Below, in pieces: positions 44,564 to 54,083 of a stretch of 64,000 nucleotides of DNA. This DNA is from an uncultured Lactococcus sp. GTDB taxonomy: Bacteria; Bacillota; Bacilli; Lactobacillales; Streptococcaceae. A program made the position numbers and the translations under genes. Where the stretch lies: contig NZ_CAKPUG010000001.1 of the NCBI RefSeq assembly GCF_934191625.1, positions 1 to 64,000 of the forward strand, written 5' to 3'. The notes beneath the pieces were generated by a model. The model ran no database searches and was not told where the DNA came from. It worked only from the letters and a program-made list of their open reading frames with translations. Each line of letters begins with the position of its first letter. Position 1 is the first letter of the stretch.

Positions 44564-47269
44564 TTAGTGGAAGATATGGCTCTTTTGAGTCATTTCCGTA
44601 ATCTTTTTAGATGTTTTTTCGAGATGCGGGAAGAATATAAGCCCCGCGACTAAAAAGACAATAGAGACTGCTACGAGGATGATGATGGCGAGCCAAGCAT
44701 TTGGCCAATATATTCCCCCTGCAGACTCCCGTAAGAGGTTGACAGCATGTGTAAACGGTAAGTAAGGATTAATAGCTTGGAAGAACTTACCGGAAACTTG
44801 AATAGGGTAGTTCCCGCCCCCACCGGAAATAGAGAGGACCAAGATAATAATAGCAATCCCTTTCCCGATATTTCCAAACAAAGCTACTAGAACATATACC
44901 ATAATCATAAAGGTTATAGCAATCAGTAAGGCAAATAAGACACTGTAAACAGGATTACGCACATCTACACCAAGTCCGAAATAGTTTCCGAGGGTAACGA
45001 TAAGTGCTTGTCCTAGCCCAACCACGATGAAGGTAAGCATACGTGCAGAGAACTGTTCACGTTTGGAGTAGAGCTGTTTATCTTTACCTTCTAAGTGGAA
45101 GCCAGTTACAGCAAGACTAGAGAAGAGGACAGCGCCGACCCATAAACAAAGAGCAGTGTAGAAAGGAGTGCTAGCAGATCCGTTATTTGCGATTGGATAG
45201 ATAGCATTTTCCTGGACCTCTACAGGTTTGGTCAAGAAGTCACTTTCTTTCGTTGCATCCAGTTTTAGAAGTTTTACAATTTCACCTAAATCAGCTTCCT
45301 TTTCACCTTTGCGAATAGCATCAGCAGCTTTACGGATTCCTGTTTTGATTCCTGGCCAGTCATTGACGATCAGATCATTTGCTTGGTTCAAGGCTTTTTC
45401 AAGATCAGGCATTTTTTGGTTGACTGTACCCAAAGTTTCTGTTAAATCTTTACGAATACCAGGGTAATCATTTTTGACAAAATCAGCGGCTTTATCAAGT
45501 TTCTGCTCAACCACTGGCAGTTCATTTTGATAAAGTGAAGCACCTTTATTAATCGCGTTGACAATTGTGTCCATGTTGCCATTAAGCATAAGGTTGGCGT
45601 CGTGAACTTCTTGCTTGATTGCAGGCATCTCTTTTTGATACTTTTCAAGCAAAGTAATCGCATTAGAAACCGTCTTACTTGTTGAGCTGAGCAAGGATTC
45701 AAAATCAATAGCTTGGGCTTTTGTTAGGAGACCTTGGGCATTTTTGATGGTTGCGATGAGTTGGGTGAGGACATTTTGAATTTTTGTAGTTATATCTTGA
45801 ACATCTATTTGGCTAACAAGTCCAGAAATGTTCTTTGCGAGGGCATCTATCTGGTCTAAATATGCTTCTATAGAAGAAATATCTCCAGCTTGAACAAATT
45901 CATTAACCTTACCTAACTTTGTACTAATATCACCTAATAGTGTACTTAAATCGTTTAAGTTGTTAATAGTGGTATCAAATTCGTTGTTTCCTGCACTTTC
46001 TTGCGCTTTTTGTAGAAAATCAATGAGATTTTCGATTGCTTGTTGTTGTTGCGGAACACTTGCTTGATAGGCTTTGATTAGACTGTCAATTTTTGCTTTT
46101 TCATCATCAGTGAGTTGGCCACCCTCAATAGCCTGCCTAATAGTAGTAACAATAGAAGAAGTACTGTCAGCCACATTTTGCAAAGCTTTTAAAGTTACTT
46201 CTACGCTACTTGTAATACTTGGCAAAGCACCTTGAAGCTGGGTTGCACCATCCAAAGTAGTAGAAGCCAGGTCATTGGCCTGGTTGCCAAGTTTGCGAAT
46301 GTCTGGCAAGGCAGTTTGGACTTGTTGAATGATGGTTAAGCCTTGTTTGGCTTCTTGGATACCTTCATTCATTGTTTGCTCAACAGAGGCAAAGTCATTG
46401 TCAATCATTGCAATCTGCTTACCAGCATTTTGAATTTCAGGTATTTTTTCTTGTAAGGTCATGATAAGTGCAAACTGACTTTTCACGGTTGGCATGCTGT
46501 CGTCCAATTGGACCACTTTTTGACCGAGTGCATCAACTTCAGGCAAATAGTCAATAAATTCATTTGCTTTAGCGAGTTTCGCTTTCAAATCAGGCATCTT
46601 GCCATGCAAATCCACGACTTGTTGGGTGTATTGGTCAATTGTACCTAAATTATCGTTGGTAGATAAGATAGTGTTTTTAATTTTCTGGATGCTGACCATA
46701 TTTTTATCAAGGTCATATCCAATGTCATTAAAGGTTTTAAGTAATGTACTGCTTGCCGTTTTAATAAATTCTTCGGAAATTTGACTTTGTAATGAAGACG
46801 CACCCTTTGAAGTAATTTTCGGGGCAATAGCATTTATTTTTTCATTAATGGAATAAACAATTTTAGGTTTCTGGATATCACCTGTGGTGAAGCTAAGTAA
46901 ATTTTTAGAGAAATCCTCTGGTAGGTAGATACCTGCGTAGTATTTACCAGATTTGACTCCCTTATCCAACTCCTGTTTAGAGTCGACGAACTTCCAGCCG
47001 AGCTGTTTATTTTCTTTGAGATTTTTCAGGACTTCATCACCAATATTAATTGATTTGTCTTGAAATTTCTCTGTTTGGTCATCGCTATAAACCGCTATTG
47101 GGAGCTGTGAAGTATTCGCATAAGGATCCCAAAGGGCTTTAATATTAAACCAAGCATATAAAGATGGAATAAACATTAAAGCAATCACTAAAAAGATTGC
47201 TATTGGATTTTTAAAGATACGCTTCCAATCCAGAATAAATAGTTTCCCAGTATTTTTTATATGTTTCAC
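44564..47269 (-). CDS. pip: Phage infection protein Pip (YhgE/Pip family)
   Basis: Large membrane protein with one N-terminal helix (about 18-38), a long extracellular region rich in heptad-like helices (about 200-690) and five or six C-terminal helices (about 695-890). The Pip-family start [25 protein letters not shown] is clear. Pip of L. lactis, the receptor needed for c2-type phages, is reported as 901 residues, the same as here. The C-terminal part resembles ABC-2-type permeases and the YhgE/EsaA family. Start is GTG with GAGGAGAATAT. A TetR gene lies 46 bases upstream in the same direction, so it is probably its repressor. Confidence 0.88.
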   Translation of the reverse strand: MKHIKNTGKLFILDWKRIFKNPIAIFLVIALMFIPSLYAWFNIKALWDPYANTSQLPIAVYSDDQTEKFQDKSINIGDEVLKNLKENKQLGWKFVDSKQELDKGVKSGKYYAGIYLPEDFSKNLLSFTTGDIQKPKIVYSINEKINAIAPKITSKGASSLQSQISEEFIKTASSTLLKTFNDIGYDLDKNMVSIQKIKNTILSTNDNLGTIDQYTQQVVDLHGKMPDLKAKLAKANEFIDYLPEVDALGQKVVQLDDSMPTVKSQFALIMTLQEKIPEIQNAGKQIAMIDNDFASVEQTMNEGIQEAKQGLTIIQQVQTALPDIRKLGNQANDLASTTLDGATQLQGALPSITSSVEVTLKALQNVADSTSSIVTTIRQAIEGGQLTDDEKAKIDSLIKAYQASVPQQQQAIENLIDFLQKAQESAGNNEFDTTINNLNDLSTLLGDISTKLGKVNEFVQAGDISSIEAYLDQIDALAKNISGLVSQIDVQDITTKIQNVLTQLIATIKNAQGLLTKAQAIDFESLLSSTSKTVSNAITLLEKYQKEMPAIKQEVHDANLMLNGNMDTIVNAINKGASLYQNELPVVEQKLDKAADFVKNDYPGIRKDLTETLGTVNQKMPDLEKALNQANDLIVNDWPGIKTGIRKAADAIRKGEKEADLGEIVKLLKLDATKESDFLTKPVEVQENAIYPIANNGSASTPFYTALCLWVGAVLFSSLAVTGFHLEGKDKQLYSKREQFSARMLTFIVVGLGQALIVTLGNYFGLGVDVRNPVYSVLFALLIAITFMIMVYVLVALFGNIGKGIAIIILVLSISGGGGNYPIQVSGKFFQAINPYLPFTHAVNLLRESAGGIYWPNAWLAIIILVAVSIVFLVAGLIFFPHLEKTSKKITEMTQKSHIFH

Positions 47270-47315
47270 ATATTCTCCTCTTTTTATAAATCTAAGGCAG
47301 TTTTAATTTTTATTA

Positions 47316-47846
47316 TCAGTTAATCAGCGCCATCAACAGATCGGAAATTTGTTCTGGCGTTTCTTTCCGCTTGCGACGAATCCAAGCTTGAGTTAAACCG
47401 AAAATCGCATGGGCATAATAAGTTGTGGTATAGATACTCTCCAATTTGTCCAGTTTTTCACGCTTGGGATTTTGAGGCAGGATTGAACGTGCCAAAATAT
47501 TTTTCAGTTGTGCCTGCATGAACTGATGGATTTCTTTACTGCCATTTTCTGAAAATAAAGCAGCATAAATCTCGTTGTTATCAAGGAACTCATAAGTTTC
47601 TAACATGGTTTTATGAAGATCGCCATTATTTTTTTCAAAGACATACTCGATTGTGTTAAACAAAGTTTTTTGGTAATGGTCAATCATATCATACTTGTCT
47701 TGGTAATGCGTATAAAAGCCACTTCGGCTAATTTTAGCTACCTTCACAAGTTCAGTTGTTGTGATTTGGTCGAACGATTTTTCCTGTAAAAGCTGTGTTA
47801 TAGCATCGCGAAGTTTTGATTTTGTACGTTCTTTTCTATTCTCCAT
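47316..47846 (-). CDS. TetR-family regulator
   Basis: 176-residue repressor with an N-terminal helix-turn-helix (RTKSKLRDAITQLLQEKSFDQITTTELVKVAKISRSGFYTHYQDKYDMID). The C-terminal domain is TetR_C_7-like. The ATG at 47846 follows AGAGGAGGATTT; 31 further in-frame codons upstream are rejected. It is followed by pip in the same direction. Repeated TCTATAATT motifs upstream may be its operators. Confidence 0.88.
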   Translation of the reverse strand: MENRKERTKSKLRDAITQLLQEKSFDQITTTELVKVAKISRSGFYTHYQDKYDMIDHYQKTLFNTIEYVFEKNNGDLHKTMLETYEFLDNNEIYAALFSENGSKEIHQFMQAQLKNILARSILPQNPKREKLDKLESIYTTTYYAHAIFGLTQAWIRRKRKETPEQISDLLMALIN

Positions 47847-47884
47847 AAATCCTCCTCTATTACTAAAATATAAAAGAACATCGT

Positions 47885-47972
47885 GTCTATAATTAGCAAA
47901 GATTTTCATTGCAACCCTTATTGAGTTTACGATATGCAATTATAGCACAAAATGGACGGAGCGTCTATAATT
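47885..47972. promoter_or_regulatory. Candidate TetR operators, TCTATAATT repeats
   Basis: GTCTATAATT occurs at 47885-47894 and 47963-47972, and in reverse as AATTATAGCAC at 47938-47948. The reverse copy contains the probable -10 (TATAAT on the - strand) of tetR. Confidence 0.45.
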
Positions 47973-48049
47973 TTGCGTTCGAATTCTGATTTTTTAGAAG
48001 AAAGGGATTTCATAAGAAGCTATTATTAATATAGAAGAAAAGAGCAAAA

Positions 48050-48074
48050 AAAACCGCTGAAGCGGTTTTAAACT
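48050..48074 (-). terminator. Terminator of the choloylglycine-hydrolase-family gene
   Basis: AAAACCGCT-GA-AGCGGTTTT, with T-run on the - strand. Confidence 0.75.
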
Positions 48075-48966
48075 AATCAGGAAATGGATAACTTATAATA
48101 GAGAGAGAATCATAAGTTTGGAAATATAAAGTACGACTACTTAAGTCTACGGCACTACGATAAACAGTATAAGTATCTGAACGCCCATCAGACTTGGGAA
48201 CAGTTACTGTATTTAAAATATGCCAGATTTCACTGATATTCTGCTGCTCATCAGCAGGTAGAATCGCACGTTCTTTAAGTATAGTGGCACGGATAAAGCG
48301 AGATGTTGGAGTAAACCCTCCGGGAAAAACGGGCTTGCCACTGAAATCTCCCGTTGATATACGGTTAGGAGCGAGGGGCTCGGGAGTTAGATCCATATAT
48401 TCTTGTAACTTAACGATTTCACGCTCAAATTTGGGGGCATTGGTTACTACACCAATTTTATTTTCAATAATTTCAAAACTCCCATTGCGGGGTTCAATAT
48501 TTATCATGCGACCAGTTGGATCAACAGCTGAAAAGTGTAAATCACTTCGGCCAAATTTGTAATGCGAAAAGGTGTCACTCATGAGTTGGACACTTTCAAG
48601 TTGGTTTATTAAATCAGCTACCGAACGACAGTTTCCTAAAGCCCAAGTAACAAATTCAAAGGGCGCGAGCTGTATTTTTCCCTCCTGCGGATGTTCAGCG
48701 TATTCGGAGTGGTTAGAAAAAGTAAGCTTTTGAACTGATAGTCCAAAATTATTGACGCCGTCTGAGATATCCGCATGTAAATCAGGAATATTCCGCCCTA
48801 TTCCTAGTATAGTATAAGCATTGGAGATTTTCCTATTGTTATAGACACTAAGCCATTGGTAATTTTGGGGGAGAACCAGGGCTTCAGGGACAAAGCTATG
48901 CCAATCCATCGTTCTTGCAAAGAGAATGCTTCCGTTAGCAGCATGCATTTTTATACTTGTACACAT
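48073..48966 (-). CDS. Choloylglycine hydrolase / penicillin V acylase family protein
   Basis: 297-residue Ntn-hydrolase. Cys2 right after the initiator Met is the nucleophile (MCTS); Arg18 and Asp21 are present (FARTMDW) as in bile salt hydrolases and penicillin V acylases. NAPKFEREI gives the downstream catalytic Asn region and GFTPTSRFIRA the Arg segment. No signal peptide. Whether it acts on bile salts, penicillin V or acyl-homoserine lactones cannot be read from sequence. No Shine-Dalgarno; the -10 is directly before the start codon. Confidence 0.9.
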   Translation of the reverse strand: MCTSIKMHAANGSILFARTMDWHSFVPEALVLPQNYQWLSVYNNRKISNAYTILGIGRNIPDLHADISDGVNNFGLSVQKLTFSNHSEYAEHPQEGKIQLAPFEFVTWALGNCRSVADLINQLESVQLMSDTFSHYKFGRSDLHFSAVDPTGRMINIEPRNGSFEIIENKIGVVTNAPKFEREIVKLQEYMDLTPEPLAPNRISTGDFSGKPVFPGGFTPTSRFIRATILKERAILPADEQQNISEIWHILNTVTVPKSDGRSDTYTVYRSAVDLSSRTLYFQTYDSLSIISYPFPD

Positions 48967-48972
48967 AAGACT

Positions 48973-48981
48973 ATTCTAGCA
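48973..48981 (-). promoter_or_regulatory. Extended -10 promoter, leaderless
   Basis: On the - strand TGC then TAGAAT (48978-48973). Seven bases downstream is the A of the ATG (48966). Confidence 0.5.
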
Positions 48982-49115
48982 AAAAAACACACCCATCTTC
49001 TGATAAACGACTTATTACTAGTAAGAAGAGCTTCTCCCTTTTTCTTAGAGATAAGAAAAATTAGAGTAAAAACCGAACATTTAAGGATTTAGTTTCGTAT
49101 AAGGTTAACTCGCTC

Positions 49116-49144
49116 TTGAAACCCTATTTTGAAAGTGATAAACT
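49116..49144 (+). promoter_or_regulatory. MFS transporter promoter
   Basis: TTGAAA (49116-49121), 17 bp, TAAACT (49139-49144). Confidence 0.65.
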
Positions 49145-49160
49145 GTCTAAAGCAAATAAA

Positions 49161-49178
49161 GCCAGACAGAGATCTGGC
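49161..49178 (+). promoter_or_regulatory. Hairpin at the 5' end of the MFS mRNA
   Basis: GCCAGA-CAGAGA-TCTGGC ends only four bases before the Shine-Dalgarno GGAGG (49183-49187) and starts about ten bases after the predicted transcription start. Confidence 0.5.
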
Positions 49179-49195
49179 ATTTGGAGGAATTGAAT

Positions 49196-50416
49196 ATGAG
49201 AACACCCACAACAGCGCAGCCAAAGGCTGTAAGTAGCTATCAAGTTAAAGTAGGAACCTTAGTTTCTGCTGGCTTTGGTTTAGAAAACATGGACATCATG
49301 TTTCTCTCGTTCGCGCTCTCGTCAATTATTGGTGAATTTGGACTGACAACAACAGAAGCTGGTGCAATTTCTACAGTAACTAACTTAGGAATGTTACTTG
49401 GAGGAATTCTTTTCGGTATCCTGGCAGATAAATTTGGACGAGTAAAAATGTTGTCCCTTTCGATCCTTATTTTCGGTTTGGCAACGGGGGCGATTTATTT
49501 CTCGCACAGTATAACTTCTCTCTATATTCTACGTTTCATTGCCGGCATCGGTGGGGGCGGCGAGTATGGGGTCGGTATGACTATCCTTGCGGAAAATTTT
49601 AGCAAGAAAAAACTAGGTCGAACTTCATCAATTGTTGCCGTTGCGGGCCAAGTTGGAGCCATGTGTGCAGCAATTTTGTCAATGAGCATTTTACCTGCTT
49701 ATGGTTGGCGCTTCTTATTTTTGTTTGGTCTTGTGCCAGTGGTTTTGACCGTCTTTATTCAAAAACACTTGAAAGAGAGCGATTCTTTCAAAGCTGTAAA
49801 AACCGAAAATAAGGGGAAAATTTCCGACTTATTTAAAACCCGTCAGTTGACACACCAAACTCTTGTGTTGATGTGGATGGCTATCGTGCAAATTGCTGGT
49901 TATTTTGGTCTAATGAACTGGCTGCCTACAATTATGCAGAAGAAGCTTAATCTCACAGTTGCCGGATCCTCCTCATGGATGATTGCGACAATTATTGGTA
50001 TGTCTTTAGGTATGTTAACTTTTGGGCAAATTTTAGATAAACTTGGTCCGAAAGTAGCTTTTGGTCTTTTCCTTATCGCTTCCTCCTTAGCTGTTTATGT
50101 CTTGACTATCCCAACAACACTAGCATCACTGACTTTAGTTGGTGCTGTCGTTGGTTACTTTTCAAATGGGATGTTTACAGGATATGGTGCAGTAGTTTCT
50201 CGTTTATATCCCCCAGAAGTACGTGCCACAGCAAATAATGTAATAATGAATACAGGGCGTTGTATTGGAGGGTTTTCTTCTATAGCAATTGGATTCATCT
50301 TAGCACATTATTCAATTATGACTGTTATGCTTTTTATCTCCGTATTATATATTTTAAGTTTATTAGCGATGCTTACGGTGAAAAACTTACGTGCAAACAA
50401 CTATTGGTCGCTATAA
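49196..50416 (+). CDS. MFS transporter (aromatic acid:H+ symporter-like)
   Basis: 406 residues, 12 predicted membrane helices. GFGLENMDIMFLSFALSSI starts helix 1; the MFS signature GILADKFGRVKML follows helix 2, and RFIAGIGGGGEYGVG is helix 4, as in AAHS/NiaP-like carriers of aromatic or heterocyclic acids. The second signature around LDKLGPKVAFGLF is present. The ATG at 49196 has GGAGG; an upstream TTG is in frame. Substrate unknown; no metabolic genes are nearby. Confidence 0.85.
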   Translation: MRTPTTAQPKAVSSYQVKVGTLVSAGFGLENMDIMFLSFALSSIIGEFGLTTTEAGAISTVTNLGMLLGGILFGILADKFGRVKMLSLSILIFGLATGAIYFSHSITSLYILRFIAGIGGGGEYGVGMTILAENFSKKKLGRTSSIVAVAGQVGAMCAAILSMSILPAYGWRFLFLFGLVPVVLTVFIQKHLKESDSFKAVKTENKGKISDLFKTRQLTHQTLVLMWMAIVQIAGYFGLMNWLPTIMQKKLNLTVAGSSSWMIATIIGMSLGMLTFGQILDKLGPKVAFGLFLIASSLAVYVLTIPTTLASLTLVGAVVGYFSNGMFTGYGAVVSRLYPPEVRATANNVIMNTGRCIGGFSSIAIGFILAHYSIMTVMLFISVLYILSLLAMLTVKNLRANNYWSL

Positions 50417-50427
50417 GTATTAACAAA

Positions 50428-50463
50428 AGATTTCTCAGCTGAAGCTGAGAAATCTTTTTTTTT
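50428..50463 (+). terminator. MFS terminator
   Basis: 12-bp stem AGATTTCTCAGC/GCTGAGAAATCT around TGAA, then ten T. Confidence 0.93.
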
Positions 50464-50841
50464 ATGGTTTTATGACCTGATAGGATTATATTAAATTTTT
50501 TGTTAGTCTATTTCTTTTCATTTACCCAGTTCAAAATTTATATTGAAGTTTATTGTGCCAAAACTGAAGAAATTTTTTGAAAAAAATGATAATGAAATGA
50601 GATTATGGTTTGCATTTAGGATTATTTTTAATATAATTAAGTTACATATGTGTAATACAAAAATAATAAAAGTAAACAAGAATTAAAGTAAGACTTTCTA
50701 ATGTATAGAGCTCTATAATTTATTGTGCTGAAACACGCTTTTAAAATTTTTACATAGATTTCATATGGGTACTCATCAGTAGTTTAAAGGGGCATATAGC
50801 TGTCAATTTCTTCATCGCTCTACGTTTATCACATACTATGC
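50464..50841 (+). promoter_or_regulatory. Long AT-rich upstream region of the SipW-type locus
   Basis: About 380 bases without a gene. A candidate promoter TTTGCA (50608-50613), 17 bp, TATAAT (50631-50636) would give a leader of nearly 200 bases. A five-codon frame MREVR (50838-50855) ends just before a strong AGAGGAGGT. No other element seen. Confidence 0.4.
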
Positions 50842-51840
50842 GTGAAGTTCGATAAGAGAGGAGGTAAAGTTATCAGGGATACAGATAAAACAGACGCGCC
50901 TGTGCAAGGGCAAGCTAGCTTAAGCCGCATAACCAGCAATACTATCCAAGAAAAAGAGACAGCTAATATTCTAGTTAATAAAGATAGTGGGGCTCTCAAT
51001 AACACAGCGGATATTTGCGAAGGTTTAAACGGTAAGGAGGCCGAGGAAGTTTCGACGATTGCAAATATGCCCCCTTATACTTTTGTAGATTCTCCGAAAG
51101 ATGCAAAGCATTATAAGACCATGGTGGTAAATAAAATTACGGTTTCTACAGCATCACGTTCAGAATTTTATAATACTTGCAGTGACAGGTCAGAGTATGG
51201 CAAGAGTGAGGGAGGTGTTGCACGTAAGGAAAGCGGCAAAAGCAAAAAGCTTTTGAGCAACGTTATCTTCTATGCTGTCATCGTCGTTTTAATTTTCTTT
51301 CTAGAGTCAACTCTTATCGCACAAGATGAAGCGACAGAACCACGGAATATCGCTGGTTTTTCGCCTATGACTATCCTTTCTAACTCCATGCGGAGTGTCT
51401 ATCCTAAGGACACTTTTATTCTGACACGTCAGGTAGATCCTAAAACGCTGAATATTGGTGATGATATTACCTTTATCACTGAATCACAGAGAACTGTAAC
51501 TCACCGGATTGTGGGTATAGAGGAAAATCATTTACGCACAAGGGAAAGGGGGTTTGTAACCAAAGGTGTAGATAATCCTCGAGAAGATAAAGATATGGTA
51601 CATGCGCGAAACGTTATCGGGAAAGTTGTATTCTCCAGTCATTTTCTAGGGCGAGTTTTATTATTTATACGTAATAATCTAATTATCTCAGTCGTCATTG
51701 CTGTACTTGTCATGCTTTTACTAGATGAAGTAGTGAAGTTCTTAATCATGGCTTTTAAGGACAGAAAACGTAAGACAAAGCGCCAACTCAGAGGTGTCAC
51801 TGCAAAGGAGGGGTTGACTCATGAAGTGGAAGTGGGTTAA
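50842..51840 (+). CDS. SipW-type signal peptidase I with long N-terminal extension
   Basis: 332 residues. A hydrophilic N-terminal region of about 130 residues precedes a membrane helix (about 136-155, NVIFYAVIVVLIFFLESTLI), the catalytic Ser in ILSNSMRS (about 180), and the His of the ER/SipW type in TVTHRIVGIE (about 220) where ordinary bacterial enzymes have Lys; PREDKDMV and a C-terminal helix (about 278-300) follow. Such enzymes process TasA-like proteins in Bacillus. The start is uncertain: GTG at 50842 has no ribosome site, while a perfect AGGAGGT (50859-50865) has only GTT/ATC codons in frame behind it. It overlaps the next gene by 20 bases. Confidence 0.85.
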   Translation: MKFDKRGGKVIRDTDKTDAPVQGQASLSRITSNTIQEKETANILVNKDSGALNNTADICEGLNGKEAEEVSTIANMPPYTFVDSPKDAKHYKTMVVNKITVSTASRSEFYNTCSDRSEYGKSEGGVARKESGKSKKLLSNVIFYAVIVVLIFFLESTLIAQDEATEPRNIAGFSPMTILSNSMRSVYPKDTFILTRQVDPKTLNIGDDITFITESQRTVTHRIVGIEENHLRTRERGFVTKGVDNPREDKDMVHARNVIGKVVFSSHFLGRVLLFIRNNLIISVVIAVLVMLLLDEVVKFLIMAFKDRKRKTKRQLRGVTAKEGLTHEVEVG

Positions 51841-52900
51841 AGCCGTGGCTAGGGTAAGGACAAAAAAAGCACATATCTTGCCGATATTGATACTCTCCTC
51901 TCTGGCTCTATATTCAGCAGGAAGCTATGCATGGTATTCCACAGGCCAAAGTGCGCTTAATACCACACGCTATGAAGGATTTCCTGGCGGACGTTTGCAC
52001 GATGACTTTGAAGGTCTTGATCATATTGGAAATGGCAGAGGTCGTGCGAATAAAGATATCTATGTAGAAAACTATTCTTCAAATAAAATCCTCGCCCGCG
52101 TGCGGCTCACTGAATACATGGAGATAGGTGAGGGAGCAGGGCTCTACACCTTGGATAATGAAAATAACCTGATACCTCGCCCAGAGAATCATGCCCAACC
52201 GCTTAGCGGTGCTGATTTGGCTAATGCCCAACTAGATGATCGTAGCACTTGGGCGGTAGTTCGACCTGAAGGTTTACTCTCGGATGAGGCAACTCTATCA
52301 ACCATACGTGAACGTGTGACCCTCCATCTAGGCGATGATAATAGTCGTCCCAAGATTTTTATGCCAACTTTTAATCAAAATAACCAAAATGCTGAGTCCA
52401 ATACTACTGGAGTCGGGCTTGAAGTTGAAACATGGGAGACAAACACCAATCTCAATCTTGATGACCCTGAGCTTGTTCTTGAGAAGCTCGGTAGCCATGA
52501 TATGTGGTCTGACGGGCAAAGTCATACCTCGACTTTACGGACCTGGGATGCGACATCCCATCAAGAAGTTAGAGAAGAGGGAGTGACCCACAAGGCAAAG
52601 CCTACTGTAAAATCAGAGCGAAATGGATATATGACTATGAAGAACTGGGCTGAAGAGAATTATCCATTGGGAAATTTTTGGGTACATGATAAGGATGGTT
52701 GGGCTTACTGGGCAGGTTTTCTCCCAAGTCTTGAAGCAACAAGCCTTTTGCTAAATAATCTTGATATTAATTTTGCCAATCAGGAAACTTATTATGCGAT
52801 GAATGTGGAGTCGGATCTGGCAACACAAGAAGATTGGGGGAACAACTGGAAAGGCGTTTCTAGCTCAGCAGAAATATTGCTGAAAAAAATCACAGAATAA
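51821..52900 (+). CDS. SipW-dependent secreted protein A
   Basis: 359 residues with a SipW-type signal: basic start, hydrophobic helix (about 18-34) and the motif GSYAWYSTGQSALN. The mature part shares blocks with the next gene: GRLHDDFEG, NKDIYVENY, LARVRLTEYM, NFWVHDKDGWAYWAG and LEATSLLL. Family not recognised beyond a TasA/camelysin-like secretion type. Start ATG has AAAGGAGGGG. Predicted role is a secreted structural subunit, inferred only from context. It has no LPxTG motif or C-terminal helix, so it is either released or held by other subunits. Confidence 0.8.
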   Translation: MKWKWVKAVARVRTKKAHILPILILSSLALYSAGSYAWYSTGQSALNTTRYEGFPGGRLHDDFEGLDHIGNGRGRANKDIYVENYSSNKILARVRLTEYMEIGEGAGLYTLDNENNLIPRPENHAQPLSGADLANAQLDDRSTWAVVRPEGLLSDEATLSTIRERVTLHLGDDNSRPKIFMPTFNQNNQNAESNTTGVGLEVETWETNTNLNLDDPELVLEKLGSHDMWSDGQSHTSTLRTWDATSHQEVREEGVTHKAKPTVKSERNGYMTMKNWAEENYPLGNFWVHDKDGWAYWAGFLPSLEATSLLLNNLDINFANQETYYAMNVESDLATQEDWGNNWKGVSSSAEILLKKITE

Positions 52901-52950
52901 CGGTAATCATATTTCACACAATATTTTTAAACTAGAAAGAAGGAACACAT

Positions 52951-54045
52951 TTGGAAACAAAAAAGAAAAAACTCCTAAAAATCGGTGGTCTAGCGGCGAC
53001 ACTCCTCCTCCTGGGTGGAACCTTTGCCTTTACAAACTTTGGGCAACGTGCCCTTAACTTGACGGAAGGTGACAACCGTCCAAAACATGGAGGTCGTCTG
53101 CATGACTACTTCCATGATGGCGAGGAAGGGTCAGGAGGAGAAAATAATAACAAAGATGTCTTTGCGGAAAACTTTGGTGAAAACCCCTTGTTTGTTCGTG
53201 TGAAGTTTACAGAACTGATGACGCGTAACGGTGTGCCGATGACCAGCACAAACGTCAACGATCCTTCAGCTTCAGATGCAGCATCTTTGGTGCCTGCTGG
53301 CTTTAAGCCAGAGGATCCACTTACGTGGCCAACCTGGAAAATACGTCCTTCCTCTGAAGATAATGCCCTTGATGCTGCAGAACAACGTCGTCCTGAGGTA
53401 GGGGCTGGAGAAGCTCACCCATGGGATGAGTATTTCCGTCTTAACTTTGGACAATCAGCGAATGGAGATAACCGTCCATGGTATATGCCAACCTTTAACT
53501 TAGACCCTAACTCATACAGAACAGCAACAGCAGGTGTGGGGATTGATATGGACAAAGAGCAAGCAACGCATCCGGGAGATGGGACTGCAAACTATTGGGA
53601 TCGAGACGGCGTAGCGACCTCTATTATGCCTTCTGAGCCTAATGAGTCACTTGAACAGCATACTACACGTCAAGTCCTCAGTTCTGAGAGACCTCCAATA
53701 ACTTATTCGCGCTGGGAAACCCTCGACCACCCTGTTGGGAACTTTTGGATCGTGGACGAAGCGACGGGCTGGGCTTACTGGGCGGACCTCTTGGAGAGCG
53801 GTGAAGCAACAAGCTTCTTACTTGACTCCAAAGCGCCTCAGTCAGGGCGTGATGAAATCAAGACAGAATGGGCTTATGAGCTTCACGTGATCGGAGAGTT
53901 TGCTGGGACAGGAACCATCACCGAAAGTGATCCTCTTCAGGGGGAGCCTTATACTGAAAGATTCTGGCATCCTGACTATGGCGACCCAACGAGTGAAGCA
54001 CATGGTAGTGTAATCATTGAGGCAATTAATAATGCTCATCCTTAA
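52951..54045 (+). CDS. SipW-dependent secreted protein B (paralogue of A)
   Basis: 364 residues starting at TTG behind AGAAAGGAAC. Signal motif GTFAFTNFGQRALN after the hydrophobic helix, then GRLHDYFHDGEEG, NKDVFAENF, LFVRVKFTELM, NFWIVDEATGWAYWAD and EATSFLLD, all matching protein A in order. Some segments are divergent, so this is an old duplication. Many Asp, Glu, Asn and Gly; no cysteine seen. Like protein A it has no wall-anchor signal. Function not known from sequence. Confidence 0.8.
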   Translation: METKKKKLLKIGGLAATLLLLGGTFAFTNFGQRALNLTEGDNRPKHGGRLHDYFHDGEEGSGGENNNKDVFAENFGENPLFVRVKFTELMTRNGVPMTSTNVNDPSASDAASLVPAGFKPEDPLTWPTWKIRPSSEDNALDAAEQRRPEVGAGEAHPWDEYFRLNFGQSANGDNRPWYMPTFNLDPNSYRTATAGVGIDMDKEQATHPGDGTANYWDRDGVATSIMPSEPNESLEQHTTRQVLSSERPPITYSRWETLDHPVGNFWIVDEATGWAYWADLLESGEATSFLLDSKAPQSGRDEIKTEWAYELHVIGEFAGTGTITESDPLQGEPYTERFWHPDYGDPTSEAHGSVIIEAINNAHP

Positions 54046-54083
54046 GCGGACAAATTAAAAATAACCAGAAAGGAGGATTCCCT

